Below, piece after piece: positions 40,622 through 49,053 of a stretch of 64,000 nt of DNA (within the stretch, counting starts at the first letter, position 1; each line of letters opens with the position of its first letter). The notes under the pieces were generated by a model. That model did no database searches. It saw nothing but the letters and a program-made list of their open reading frames with translations, and was not told where the DNA came from. The translations under genes and the position numbers were made by a program. Source of the DNA: Frondihabitans sp. 762G35. Its GTDB lineage: Bacteria > Actinomycetota > Actinomycetes > Actinomycetales > Microbacteriaceae. The stretch covers positions 3,071,002 through 3,135,001 of the forward strand of contig NZ_CP014619.1 of the NCBI RefSeq assembly GCF_002074055.1. Direction: 5' to 3'.

Positions 40622-42157
40622 GTGACCGCTCTCACGGCTGGTCGGCGCCGCGCGCCGACCGGCCTCCTCGTCACGGTCGGGGTCGTCGTGCTTGTCACGC
40701 TGATCCCGATCGGCTTCGTCGTGTCCACGGCGATCCAGACGGGGTGGGCGACCCTCGGGCCCCTGATCTTCCGGCCGCGCGTCGGCGAACTTCTGCTCAA
40801 CTCCATCGGCCTGCTCCTCCTGGGCGTTCCGGCGTGCATCGCGATCGGCGTCGGCGGGGCGTTCCTCGTGGAGCGGACGACCCTGCCCGGGCGGCGCGTG
40901 TTCACGATCCTGCTGGCCGCACCGCTCGCCGTGCCCGCGTTCGTCTCCAGCTACGGCTGGGCCAGCGCCGTCCCGTCGATCAGCGGCCTCTCCGGCGGAC
41001 TCCTCATCACGACGCTGGCGTACTACCCGCTCGTCTACCTGCCGGCCGTCGCGACGCTGCGGCGACTGGACCCGGCGCTGGAGGAGACCGCGAGGTCGCT
41101 CGGCCGCGGCTCCTGGTCGGTGTTCTTCTCGGTGATCCTGCCGCAGCTCCGTCTCGCGATCTGGGGCGGCGGCCTCGTGGTGGCGCTCCACCTCCTGGCG
41201 GAATACGGCGCCTTCGCGCTGATCCGCTTCGACACGTTCACGACGGCGATCGTCGTGCAGTTCCAGTCGACGTTCGCCGGGCCCGCGGCGAGCGCGCTGG
41301 GCGGGGTCCTGGCGACGCTGTGCCTCGTGCTGCTCGTCGGCGAGGCGGGGACGCGGGGGCGGGCGCGGTACTCGCGGGTCGGCTCCGGTTCCGCGCATCC
41401 TGCGACCCGGATCCGCCTCGGCTGGGCGGCGGTGCCGTCGGTGCTGCTCCTCGTGGGCCTCGGCGTGCTCGCCCTCGGGGTGCCGCTCGTGAGCCTCGGC
41501 CACTGGCTGTCGGTCGGTTCGCCGTGGTCCGACCCCGACCTGCTGACGACGTTCGGTCAGACGGCGTTCCTCGCCGTGGGCGGCGCCGTCCTCACCGTCG
41601 TGCTGGCACTCCCGCTGGCGTGGCTGAGCGTGAGGTTCCCGACGCGGATCTCGCGCGTGCTCGAGGGGTCGAGCTATCTCGCGAGCAGCCTGCCGGCGAT
41701 CATCGTCGCGCTGGCGCTCGTCACCGTGACGATCCGGCTGGTGCCGTCGCTGTACCAGACGTACTTCACCGTGTTCCTCGCCTACTCGCTCGTCTTCCTG
41801 CCGCGAGCGCTCGTGACGCTCCGGTCGGGCATCGCCCAGGCCCCGGTGCTGCACGAGGAGATCGCACGCTCGCTCGGGAAGTCGCCGCTCGTCGCGCGGC
41901 TCCGGGTCACGGCTCCTGCGGTCTGGCCGTCGATCGCGGCGGCGGCCGCCCTGGTCGCCCTCGGCGCCGCGAACGAGCTGACGGCGACGCTCCTGCTGGC
42001 GCCGACCGGCACGCGCACCCTCTCGACGCAGTTCTGGTCGGACAGCACGAGCCTCAACTATTCGGGTGCGGCCCCGTACGCTCTTCTCTTGATCGCCCTG
42101 AGCATCCCGGCGGTCGCCATCCTCTTCACCCAGACCCGCCGAACGGCGAAAGCATGA
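40622..42157 (+). CDS. Fe3+ ABC transporter permease (FbpB type)
   Basis: The 511-residue protein starts at GTG. It has about 12 helices in two fused halves, each with an EAA-type loop (EETARSLGRGSWSVFFSVIL and EEIARSLGKSPLVARLRVTA). This duplicated layout is typical of FbpB/AfuB iron permeases. ATGA couples it to the ATPase gene. Confidence 0.9.
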   Translation: MTALTAGRRRAPTGLLVTVGVVVLVTLIPIGFVVSTAIQTGWATLGPLIFRPRVGELLLNSIGLLLLGVPACIAIGVGGAFLVERTTLPGRRVFTILLAAPLAVPAFVSSYGWASAVPSISGLSGGLLITTLAYYPLVYLPAVATLRRLDPALEETARSLGRGSWSVFFSVILPQLRLAIWGGGLVVALHLLAEYGAFALIRFDTFTTAIVVQFQSTFAGPAASALGGVLATLCLVLLVGEAGTRGRARYSRVGSGSAHPATRIRLGWAAVPSVLLLVGLGVLALGVPLVSLGHWLSVGSPWSDPDLLTTFGQTAFLAVGGAVLTVVLALPLAWLSVRFPTRISRVLEGSSYLASSLPAIIVALALVTVTIRLVPSLYQTYFTVFLAYSLVFLPRALVTLRSGIAQAPVLHEEIARSLGKSPLVARLRVTAPAVWPSIAAAAALVALGAANELTATLLLAPTGTRTLSTQFWSDSTSLNYSGAAPYALLLIALSIPAVAILFTQTRRTAKA

Positions 42158-43227
42158 GCACCCTCGAGATCTCCCACGTCGACATGTCGTTCGGCGGCGC
42201 CCCGATCCTGCGCGACGTGTCGCTGACCGTGCCCGACGGCACCCGCACCGCCCTGGTCGGCGCGAGCGGCAGCGGCAAGAGCACCCTGCTCCGCCTGATC
42301 GCAGGATTCGAGACCCCCGAGAGCGGGACCATCACGGTGGGTTCACGGCCGGTCGCCGGCCCCGGCACGTTCGTCCCCGCGCATCGGCGCGGCATCGCCT
42401 TCGTGGCGCAGGAGGGCGCGCTCTTCCCGCACCTCACCGTCGAGCAGAACATCCGCTTCGGCCTGCCGCGCGGAGCGTCCCGTCGCCTGCGGATCGACGA
42501 GATCGCCGACCTGGTCTCCCTCGACCGTGGTCTCCTCGAGCGGTTCCCGCACGAGCTCTCGGGCGGACAGCAGCAGCGCGTCGCCCTCGCCCGCGCTCTC
42601 GCCCCGTCTCCCGGGGCGCTCCTCCTCGACGAGCCGTTCAGCGCTCTCGACACCGGTCTCCGGGAATCCACCCGGGCGGCGGTGATCGACGTGCTGGAGG
42701 CCAGCGGCGTCACCACGGTGCTCGTCACCCACGACCAGGAGGAGGCGCTGTCGTTCGGCAGCCAGGTCGGCGTCCTCGAGGGCGGCCGGCTCGTGCAGGC
42801 AGGAGCCCCGGCCGACGTCTACTCGTCGCCCGTCGACCTCGCCACGGCGCGGTTCCTCGGCGAGGCCATCGTGCTCCGCGGCCACGTCGACACGACTCGC
42901 GCCTGCGTCTCGACGGCGCTCGGCGACCTGCCCGTGGAGCACGATCGGCGCACGACGTCGGGGGCGGGAGCGTCGGCCGTGCTCCTGCGCCCCACCCAGC
43001 TCAGCGTCTCGGAGCCGCGCGACGGGCTCGCCGCCGCGACCGTCGCGTCGCTCCGTGCCGCCGGGTCGATGGTCACCCTCGACCTCGACTGCGGTCGGGG
43101 CGCGCAGGAGCCGCGGGAGACTCTCCGGGTCGAGGTCACGCCGTTCGTCGCCCGCGGCCTCGTGCCCGGGCAGGCGGTCGGAGTGGCCGTGGCCGGTGGG
43201 GTGACGGCGTACGACGCGGTCGGTTGA
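42154..43227 (+). CDS. Fe3+ ABC transporter ATP-binding protein
   Basis: The 357-residue protein has Walker A GASGSGKST, Q-loop FVAQEGALFPHL, signature LSGGQQQRVALARAL, Walker B LLLDEPFSALD and switch His VLVTHDQEEAL. A TOBE-like regulatory domain follows (~270-357). It is the last gene of the iron-uptake operon 39582-43227. Confidence 0.92.
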   Translation: MSTLEISHVDMSFGGAPILRDVSLTVPDGTRTALVGASGSGKSTLLRLIAGFETPESGTITVGSRPVAGPGTFVPAHRRGIAFVAQEGALFPHLTVEQNIRFGLPRGASRRLRIDEIADLVSLDRGLLERFPHELSGGQQQRVALARALAPSPGALLLDEPFSALDTGLRESTRAAVIDVLEASGVTTVLVTHDQEEALSFGSQVGVLEGGRLVQAGAPADVYSSPVDLATARFLGEAIVLRGHVDTTRACVSTALGDLPVEHDRRTTSGAGASAVLLRPTQLSVSEPRDGLAAATVASLRAAGSMVTLDLDCGRGAQEPRETLRVEVTPFVARGLVPGQAVGVAVAGGVTAYDAVG

Positions 43228-43312
43228 CCCCGTGATGGCGTGCGGCACTTGACCCGCTGGTGACTCCGGCTCAGAATCACGACATCGGGTGTCGTTTCTG
43301 AGGGGGAGTCGA

Positions 43313-44032
43313 ATGAAGGCCAGAGCCGTTCGCACCGGCGTGTTCGCGGGGCTCGGGGCCGTCGCCCTCGTCGCAGGCTTCGCTGTCTCGACGCAGTCGG
43401 CGCAGGCCGACGCCGTGCCGCCGACGGCCGCCGAGCAGCACGCCATGAGCCTGCGCGCCGACTCCGGTTTCGAGCACGACCTCGCCTTCGTGCGGAAGCT
43501 GGAGCGCACGCCGGGCCTCGACGAGAACTGGCTGGGCATCCCGCTGACGGCGCAGGAGGCGGGGCAGATGGCGGCGCGCGAGGGGACGGCCCCCGTCGTC
43601 GCGGCCATGACGACGGAGCTCCGGTCGCGTGCGGACTTCGGCGGCGCGTGGATCGTCCAGGAGGGGAACGGCGGCGTCGCCGTGGCTCTGACCGCCCCGC
43701 CGTCGGACGCGGTGCGGGCCGAGGTCGCGCGGCTCGTGCCCCACCGGTACTTCACGCGGTTCGTGCTGGTGAAGCGGGACCTCGCGTCGCTGGAGGATCT
43801 GGCCGCCCGGATCTCCGCGTCCCCGACCCGCGATGCGAGCGGCGACCCGTACTGGACGTCGGTGGGCGTGCGAGAGATGTCGAACGTCGTCGAGGTGCGG
43901 GTGGTCGATCGGAGGCACGCGGACTGGATCCGCGCGCACTACGCCGACGACGGGCTGTCGGTCATGGTGGCGCCGGCGCCGGTGCCGCTCGCGGCACGGG
44001 TCGTCGCCCGCGGTGCGGACAGCGGCCGCTAG
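43313..44032 (+). CDS. Secreted protein resembling a protease prodomain
   Basis: The 239-residue protein (ATG 43313 after AGGGGGAG) has a signal peptide (VFAGLGAVALVAGFAVS, cleavage near AQADA). The mature part contains IPLTAQEAGQMAAREGTAPV, ADFGGAWIVQEGNGGVAVAL and a repeat-like ending AHYADDGLSVMVAPAP. The GGAW…GGVAVAL pattern is like the prodomain of streptogrisin/alpha-lytic-type S1 proteases, but no protease domain follows. It could be an inhibitor-like or orphan prodomain. Match is tentative. Confidence 0.6.
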   Translation: MKARAVRTGVFAGLGAVALVAGFAVSTQSAQADAVPPTAAEQHAMSLRADSGFEHDLAFVRKLERTPGLDENWLGIPLTAQEAGQMAAREGTAPVVAAMTTELRSRADFGGAWIVQEGNGGVAVALTAPPSDAVRAEVARLVPHRYFTRFVLVKRDLASLEDLAARISASPTRDASGDPYWTSVGVREMSNVVEVRVVDRRHADWIRAHYADDGLSVMVAPAPVPLAARVVARGADSGR

Positions 44033-44083
44033 CGGATCACTCGGGTTCTGCCGGAACCGACATCGATCTCGACTCCTGGGAGA

Positions 44084-44317
44084 TCACCCGAGTCGCGGTG
44101 TCGTCTCGATGAGAAAGACTCCACCGAGGATCATGAACGCGGCGCCGAGAAGACCCAGGAGGACGGGCGAGTAGAACGCCAGCGGGACCATGCCGTTGGG
44201 CCGGTCCGCCTCTGCCCACTCGATGGACCGGTAGATCCGGTTCCGCAGCAGGATCACCACGAGGCCCACGAGAAGCAGACTCGCCCCGAGCACGATCAGG
44301 AAGGGCCGGTCAGACAC
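44084..44317 (-). CDS. Small two-TM membrane protein
   Basis: The 77-residue protein (GTG start) has two hydrophobic helices, about residues 5-25 and 48-70, with a loop containing RIYRSIEWAEADRPNG. No family recognised. It lies just before the low-GC island. Confidence 0.6.
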   Translation of the reverse strand: MSDRPFLIVLGASLLLVGLVVILLRNRIYRSIEWAEADRPNGMVPLAFYSPVLLGLLGAAFMILGGVFLIETTPRLG

Positions 44318-44768
44318 GCGAAACTCCCGAAGGAGGGCTGATCGAAGTTTGATTCATCCGAGCGACGCCCCTACATCGCGCGCGTCCAACACCTTTCGCG
44401 ACTTTACGAAACTTCACGTCAGGATCGCCAAACCCTCGGTAGCCCCGTCAACTTGGAAGTCAGCTAGGAACGGGCCTAGGGTTCCAAGGCGAATGCTGTC
44501 GAATTGTTGACTATTCGTGCGCGCAGGCCGCACAACCAACGCTCGTTCCTCGTTGGGCGCGCGATCCGGATGCCCGCGATCATGGCGATGCCCGTTACCC
44601 CGTATGGTCACGATGCTCAGTGGGTGGGCGTGTCCTGCACCTGCCAAATTAGTGCCACAACGGATGCGATTCGGCACACCTAGGTTTTGGCACAGGTGGG
44701 TGCGCGAAATGGAGCTCTTGTGTCCTTCAAGCTAGGTTTCATCGGCAGCGCGGCTTTGGAGGAGCGCC
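44318..44768. other. 451-base gene-free island border
   Basis: GC drops here relative to the left flank. Only short non-convincing frames occur. No tRNA or clear att repeat is seen. It may hold the left end of the accessory island. Confidence 0.4.
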
Positions 44769-45278
44769 TCAAGCGAACCGGCTGGAGACGAGGTACGCGG
44801 CGAATACAACCCCGCTCGCCATCGTGAATCTGATTGACCAGGTGACTGCTACGTGCTTCTTCCACGAGACGACGGCCGCTTGGATGATGTTCCGACTTAG
44901 CTGAGGAAGCAGATCTTCGTTGCGGAGCGATGCTTCAAGATTCGTCGCTTCCCAGTGGCAGGCGTGTCCAAAGTAAATGTGGTTCGACAGCGACTCGTGC
45001 TTTGCATCCTTTGCCCGAAGTCGTGGTGCCACGCCGATTGCTGAAGAGATCGATCCGGCCAGAATCAACACGCTGCCCAAGATGAACAGGACGATCAACC
45101 ACCAGTGACTGAAATGGTGAAAAACCTTGTCCGCGGAGAATAAAGCGACGACTGCAGCGATCACTGCTGAATCGAGTCCGAAAGCGAAGGCCGCTTTAGC
45201 GTCAGCTTTCGCCGTCCAGTCAAGCTGGGCGTCGTGAATCTTCCACGCGTTGTCGATGGCGCGCTCCTGCTTACCCAT
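44769..45278 (-). CDS. Pycsar transmembrane effector (PycTM type)
   Basis: The 169-residue protein matches Pycsar transmembrane effectors (DUF5706 type): N-terminal helix AWKIHDAQLDWTAKADAKAA, TM1 about 31-48, TM2 about 58-82 and a third hydrophobic stretch at the C-terminus (~148-166). In this family a cyclic pyrimidine nucleotide made on phage infection makes the effector damage the inner membrane. It starts 6 bases after the second cyclase gene, so all three genes form one operon. GC is clearly below the flanking genome. Confidence 0.85.
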   Translation of the reverse strand: MGKQERAIDNAWKIHDAQLDWTAKADAKAAFAFGLDSAVIAAVVALFSADKVFHHFSHWWLIVLFILGSVLILAGSISSAIGVAPRLRAKDAKHESLSNHIYFGHACHWEATNLEASLRNEDLLPQLSRNIIQAAVVSWKKHVAVTWSIRFTMASGVVFAAYLVSSRFA

Positions 45279-45284
45279 GAAAAT

Positions 45285-46004
45285 TTAGAGCTTCCATCGG
45301 TAGGAGGTGCGGTAGTAGTTCTTGTCTTCACCGCCGAGCTTCATGGAATAGGGACCCTCCCACATGTTCACGCCGCTTGAAAGTCGCGTGTCGTCGTTCA
45401 ACAACGCGTGGGCTCCTGCGCCGATTCGGATGGTGTAGTTGCCGTGACGCTCATCGCTCAGCTTGGCCGCAAAATTTGCGTTCCGGCCAATTGACACGAG
45501 GTCGTCATTGTCGCGGATGCCAGCTCGAATAAGAAGCGCCTCGCCATTGGCGATACCGATGGCTCCTTGAAGCTTCCAGCCGCTGTCCTGGAGGGACTTG
45601 AACTGCGAGCGAAGGGCAGGCTGAACTAGGGCCTCCACGGACCACTTGATTTTCATGGCGGCTTTGACCGCCCGGATGGCCCTGTCGGGTCCGGCGAAGA
45701 CTCCCATGACCCGATCTCCATCGAAGCTGCGAATGTAGCCGTCGTGAGCTCGAATGACTCGTACGGCGACTTGTAGGTAGGCCTTGAAAACTCGTGCCAC
45801 TGTTTCAGGCGGATGATGCCTCACGAGTCCCGACGAGTCGATCATGTCGGCGTACAGATAGACGCTTTGCAGATAGACGCCACCTGAGTAACCGATTTCG
45901 GAAGATTTTGGCACTTTGTCGTTAGACAGTTGTTGCTTGCTCGTGCTGAGGGCAGTCTCCACCGTCGATTTGATCTCACGTTCGACATCGTCCTTAAGCG
46001 TCAT
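45285..46004 (-). CDS. Pycsar-type pyrimidine nucleotide cyclase 1
   Basis: The 239-residue protein is a stand-alone class III nucleotide cyclase. Metal-binding Asp residues are D53 in VYLYADMIDSSGL and D97 in IRSFDGDRVMGVF. The transition-state Asn is N177 in GRNANFAAKLSD, where the usual Arg is Lys (K181). Adjacent effector and size fit the PycC group, which makes cCMP or cUMP rather than cAMP. The ATG overlaps the stop of the first cyclase gene (ATGA, 46001-46004). Substrate is inferred from context only. Confidence 0.85.
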   Translation of the reverse strand: MTLKDDVEREIKSTVETALSTSKQQLSNDKVPKSSEIGYSGGVYLQSVYLYADMIDSSGLVRHHPPETVARVFKAYLQVAVRVIRAHDGYIRSFDGDRVMGVFAGPDRAIRAVKAAMKIKWSVEALVQPALRSQFKSLQDSGWKLQGAIGIANGEALLIRAGIRDNDDLVSIGRNANFAAKLSDERHGNYTIRIGAGAHALLNDDTRLSSGVNMWEGPYSMKLGGEDKNYYRTSYRWKL

Positions 46005-46765
46005 TCGTCCTTCTCCGGTTCTCTTGCCACAGCGCTGCCTCGGAAAGAGGTGACATTGCCACCGATGTTCAAAAACTGGCTGTCCGTCCAAAGGCTTTTG
46101 CCCAGCTCGTCTTTCCACGTGTCCCCGAACGAGTGCATCCAGGTGTAGTCGTCGATAAACGTACTTTCAGCCCTGTCTCGGATCTCGCTCAACTTGGCAG
46201 CGACGTTGGGTGCAGCGCCAATGGAAACGAGGTCGTTGTCGTTCCGTACGCCGCCGCGAATAAAGAGAGCGTCGCCAGTCGCGATGCCGGTCGCATGCCT
46301 GATCGCCTTTTTCTCCTCCGGCCACTGAGAGAAATATCCGGCGAGTGGGCTGATCCAGCTTGCGACGGCCCAGATAATGGCGAAGGCAGCGCGGATCGCT
46401 CGCTCTTCTTTGTTTGCCCCGTAAAAGACACCCATCACCCGGTCGCCGTCGAAGCTCTTGATCTCACCTTCTTGCCACTTAATGGCAGCACTCGATGAGT
46501 ACAGAAACGCCTTGACGATTCCGGCGGCGTCAGTCTGGGGGAGGTTCTGCCCTAAGAAAGACGACTCCGCGAGATCCGAATACAGGAATGTGGCCTGGAT
46601 GCTTGTACCGTTCCTGGTGCCCAGGCCCAGGCTTTCGGTCGACGGGATCTTGCGCCCCTCCGTCACATTCCACGGCAAGATCAGGAAGCTCGACGTCTCG
46701 TTGATGATGTCTTCCCTAATTCCCAATCTCGCAGCCCCCTTAATTGTGTGGCCAAGCGTAGCCAT
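46001..46765 (-). CDS. Pycsar-type pyrimidine nucleotide cyclase 2 (first gene)
   Basis: The 254-residue protein is a second class III cyclase, upstream of cyclase 1 and coupled to it. Metal ligands D64 (FLYSDLAESSF) and D108 (IKSFDGDRVMGVF) and Asn N187 with Lys K191 (APNVAAKLSE) are all present. It shares the SFDGDRVMGVF hairpin and DNDLVSIG segment with cyclase 1, but the N-terminal ~50 residues differ. Start ATG 46765 (GTG 46771 possible). Both copies look catalytically intact, so neither is an obvious decayed duplicate. Confidence 0.82.
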   Translation of the reverse strand: MATLGHTIKGAARLGIREDIINETSSFLILPWNVTEGRKIPSTESLGLGTRNGTSIQATFLYSDLAESSFLGQNLPQTDAAGIVKAFLYSSSAAIKWQEGEIKSFDGDRVMGVFYGANKEERAIRAAFAIIWAVASWISPLAGYFSQWPEEKKAIRHATGIATGDALFIRGGVRNDNDLVSIGAAPNVAAKLSEIRDRAESTFIDDYTWMHSFGDTWKDELGKSLWTDSQFLNIGGNVTSFRGSAVAREPEKDE

Positions 46766-46924
46766 GACCACCGACGCTTGCGCTTACAACCGGGTTCTTC
46801 GCCCCATAACCCTATGGTTCTAAACCGTCCCACCGGCTGACTTCCCGATTACGCGGTATCGGGCCTCCCGTGTCCCGCAACCATGTGCCGAAAGCTGTCG
46901 AGTGAATCTTGTCGCGGTCGACGG

Positions 46925-47548
46925 TTATGACACGGTCGCCGCAGGTGCAGGTGCAGGTGCACGTACCGTCCGGGCGGTATGCGCGTTCTGGTGTCGGTAG
47001 AGCGTCGGTCGGCTCCACCCCACGAGGCTGGCGGCTTTCTCGGCGGTTTTCCCTTCGGCTCGAGCTGCGGCCACGATTGCGAGTTTCTCGGCGACCACGG
47101 CCTGGTCGGTGTTCGGTAGGCCGAACTGGGTGCCCGCTTCTTGAGCGACGGCGACACCAGCGCGGACTCGTTGGACGATGAGTTCGCGTTCGTATTCGGC
47201 GAGGGTGGCGAGCATGTTGAGCATGAGCCGGCCGGTCGCTGTGGCTGGGTCGATCCCGTCGGAGATGGAGCGCACTTGGATGCCGCGGTCGCGAAGTCCC
47301 GAGACCGTGTTGAGGACGTCGAGTAGGGAGCGACCGAATCGGTCGATCCGCCACACGACGAGGGTGTCTCCGTCGGTGGCGTGTTCGAGGAGCTTCCGCA
47401 CCCCGGGCCGGTCGGCGGCGTTTTTCCGTCCCGATGTAACGTCGGAGAAGTCGTCCCGCTTTTCGACCCCGATAGAGAAGAGTGAATCGATCTGAAGTTG
47501 CGGGTCTTGGTTGGTGGTGCTGATGCGGGTGTAGCCGAGAAGCCTCAT
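46925..47548 (-). CDS. Serine resolvase/invertase
   Basis: The 207-residue recombinase has the catalytic Ser in LLGYTRISTTNQDPQLQ, active-site Arg in LVVWRIDRFGRSLLDV, the YERELIVQR helix E and a C-terminal HTH (TAEKAASLVGWSRPTLYRHQ). It belongs to the small Tn3-resolvase/DNA-invertase group. GAGAC-bearing repeats upstream (47550-47800) look like its recombination sites. It probably mobilises or resolves the island. Confidence 0.9.
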   Translation of the reverse strand: MRLLGYTRISTTNQDPQLQIDSLFSIGVEKRDDFSDVTSGRKNAADRPGVRKLLEHATDGDTLVVWRIDRFGRSLLDVLNTVSGLRDRGIQVRSISDGIDPATATGRLMLNMLATLAEYERELIVQRVRAGVAVAQEAGTQFGLPNTDQAVVAEKLAIVAAARAEGKTAEKAASLVGWSRPTLYRHQNAHTARTVRAPAPAPAATVS

Positions 47549-47934
47549 CCGGCCAACATGTCTCAGAAACCCCTAGAAACAGGTCGACACGACGAAAAGC
47601 GGTGAGACAACATTGCGAGACAATGACGTGGTCCCACGATTCGGGTCAGACGCGGGGGAGTGGCGTCGACCGTGACTGATTATCAATGGGCGGGTGAGAC
47701 GTCTCGAAAACCTTTAGTTATCCGAGACGCACCTGGCTGCTTCAATGCCCGAATGAGATACCGTCACCGGAATAGGCGTCGGACCACCTATCCGAGACAA
47801 CTAGGTCCGCTTGGGCCCGGGGAGTGGTCGGAGCTGGCGAGCGTCCGGTCGACCATCGCCTAACGAACGGGGAGCGACTCAGATTCTCATCGAATGAGCG
47901 AGAGAGAGTCGCGAGACCTCGTAACGAGAGTGAA
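47549..47934. other. Candidate res-site region with GAGAC repeats
   Basis: A 386-base stretch without a convincing gene. It has TATCCGAGAC at 47719-47728 and 47789-47798, GAGACAACATTGCGAGACAA near 47604, and inverted TGTCTC/GTCTCG words near 47558 and 47699. Serine resolvases bind several such sites upstream of their gene. Confidence 0.45.
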
Positions 47935-48165
47935 TTAGTCGTCTGAGTCTGAGCGTCGCCGACCGGAGGACGCCTCAAATGTGAAACATAAACTCCAGGA
48001 CACTACTGCCAAACACGCTGTGGCGATGGTTAAGCTAATCAGAATTCCGAGGTGCCAATGAGTCAGAGCGTTGATCGTGACCCCCATTATTGAGAGCGCA
48101 GCAGCGAATGTCGCCCATCGATCAAGCCGTGCGGCCAGAAGATTCCGTGGCTTCCATCGGATCAT
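47935..48165 (-). CDS. Small two-TM membrane protein
   Basis: The 76-residue protein has a basic start and two hydrophobic helices (ATFAAALSIMGVTINAL and ILISLTIATACLAVVSWSL), ending in a polar SGRRRSDSDD. Island gene, low-GC. No family recognised. Confidence 0.5.
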   Translation of the reverse strand: MIRWKPRNLLAARLDRWATFAAALSIMGVTINALTHWHLGILISLTIATACLAVVSWSLCFTFEASSGRRRSDSDD

Positions 48166-48269
48166 AAATCTTGTTTTGATTCCTGGCCTCCCTTCGGAGA
48201 AATTCGATTTAGCTTATTGATGCTGACTTGACAGCGAAAATGCGGCTGTCAATATGATCCGTATGGGAT

Positions 48270-48435
48270 GCTACTCGGCAGCTCGTTGGGGAACGGGACG
48301 ATCCCATGTCGACACGGGCGCGGCAAACCATTTGTAGTGTTCCTACGGCGTCGAGCAGAGGACCCTGCACGCCACCGCGACCGGCACCCTTATCGGGGCA
48401 CCTGTCGCGGCCATCTCGCGGCTGAGCGGGAACAC
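48270..48435 (-). pseudogene. IS3-type transposase OrfB remnant
   Basis: Directly after OrfA the minus strand reads VFPLSREMAATGAPIRVPVA and ACRVLCSTP to a stop at 48343, then in another frame EHYKWFAAPVSTWDRP before further stops. These match the N-terminus of IS3-family OrfB (FPLVR…VTCRVL…YKW…PVS). The catalytic DDE core is gone, so the element is dead. Confidence 0.75.
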
Positions 48436-48731
48436 TAGTTTCCCGGCAGGTTCGCCTGCGATAAATACGGCGCCGCCCACCGCAACACCCCGTTCTCCTG
48501 CTCGAGCAACCGAATCCGCTTCTTCGCCTCTCGAAGCTCGGCACGATCCACGTCGGTCAGGCCGGACCGATGGTCGTCCTCAATATCGGCCTTCTTCGAC
48601 CAGTTCGTCAGCGAGCCCGCGGAGATCCCGAAGTCCTTCGCGATCTGGGCCAACGGGGCCAGGCCTTTAAGGGCCACTGCGACGACGTCGTCACGGAACT
48701 CTCTCGGATAGGGCTTTGCCACGAGAGACAT
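48435..48731 (-). CDS. IS3-type transposase OrfA
   Basis: The 98-residue protein has a helix-turn-helix (YPREFRDDVVAVALKGLAPL, IAKDFGISAGSLTNWSKKAD) and a leucine-zipper-like helix (LREAKKRIRLLEQENGVLRW) ending AAPYLSQANLPGN, the usual OrfA end. The frame is intact, but the OrfB partner is a fragment, so it cannot transpose alone. OrfA can still bind DNA. Confidence 0.85.
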   Translation of the reverse strand: MSLVAKPYPREFRDDVVAVALKGLAPLAQIAKDFGISAGSLTNWSKKADIEDDHRSGLTDVDRAELREAKKRIRLLEQENGVLRWAAPYLSQANLPGN

Positions 48732-48847
48732 CCTTCCAGCGAGAACGAATCGTCACAGTTCAGACATCAACCAAACCCGGGCAGACGCGGTTGGGGCCAA
48801 TCAGGCCCGGCTTCGTCCGGCCATGTCACATGGTCGCAGTCGGCATG

Positions 48848-49039
48848 TCAGGCCCCGTTGCCGCGGCCCAACGCCAGCGCCCCGGCAATGATGAAGGCCA
48901 CCCCGGGGATAACAACAGCGCCGAGATACACCATCTTTACCGCTACCTCATTTGGGCTAAAGATCAGACCTGCGATACCGAAGAGAACAAAAAATACTCC
49001 TAAACCAATAGCTAGCTTGGGCCTTTTGACATTGAGCAC
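48848..49039 (-). CDS. Small two-TM membrane protein, candidate RHS partner
   Basis: The 63-residue protein (GTG, GAGG 8 bases upstream) has two hydrophobic helices (LAIGLGVFFVLFGIAGLIF and VYLGAVVIPGVAFIIAGALA). It begins 15 bases after the RHS gene stop on the same strand, the usual place for an immunity gene in polymorphic toxin loci. It may protect the cell from the membrane-active RHS tail, but this is inference. Confidence 0.6.
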   Translation of the reverse strand: MLNVKRPKLAIGLGVFFVLFGIAGLIFSPNEVAVKMVYLGAVVIPGVAFIIAGALALGRGNGA

Positions 49040-49053
49040 TGGTTATTCCTCGA

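Noticed and set aside
44414-44677. 87-residue minus-strand frame at the island border
   Set aside because: Composition and lack of a start signal do not support coding.
44318-44768. tRNA gene as island attachment site
   Set aside because: No cloverleaf or T-loop sequence could be found by eye on either strand.
46772-46924. Possible terminator or promoter between the Pycsar operon and the resolvase
   Set aside because: No clear hairpin; TAGGGTTAT-like words are too weak to call.
47660-47863. 67-residue plus-strand frame between resolvase and small membrane gene
   Set aside because: No ribosome site or conserved character, and it spans the proposed res repeats.
47549-47934. CRISPR-like array
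   Set aside because: Repeats are short, differ in spacing and orientation, and have no regular spacers.
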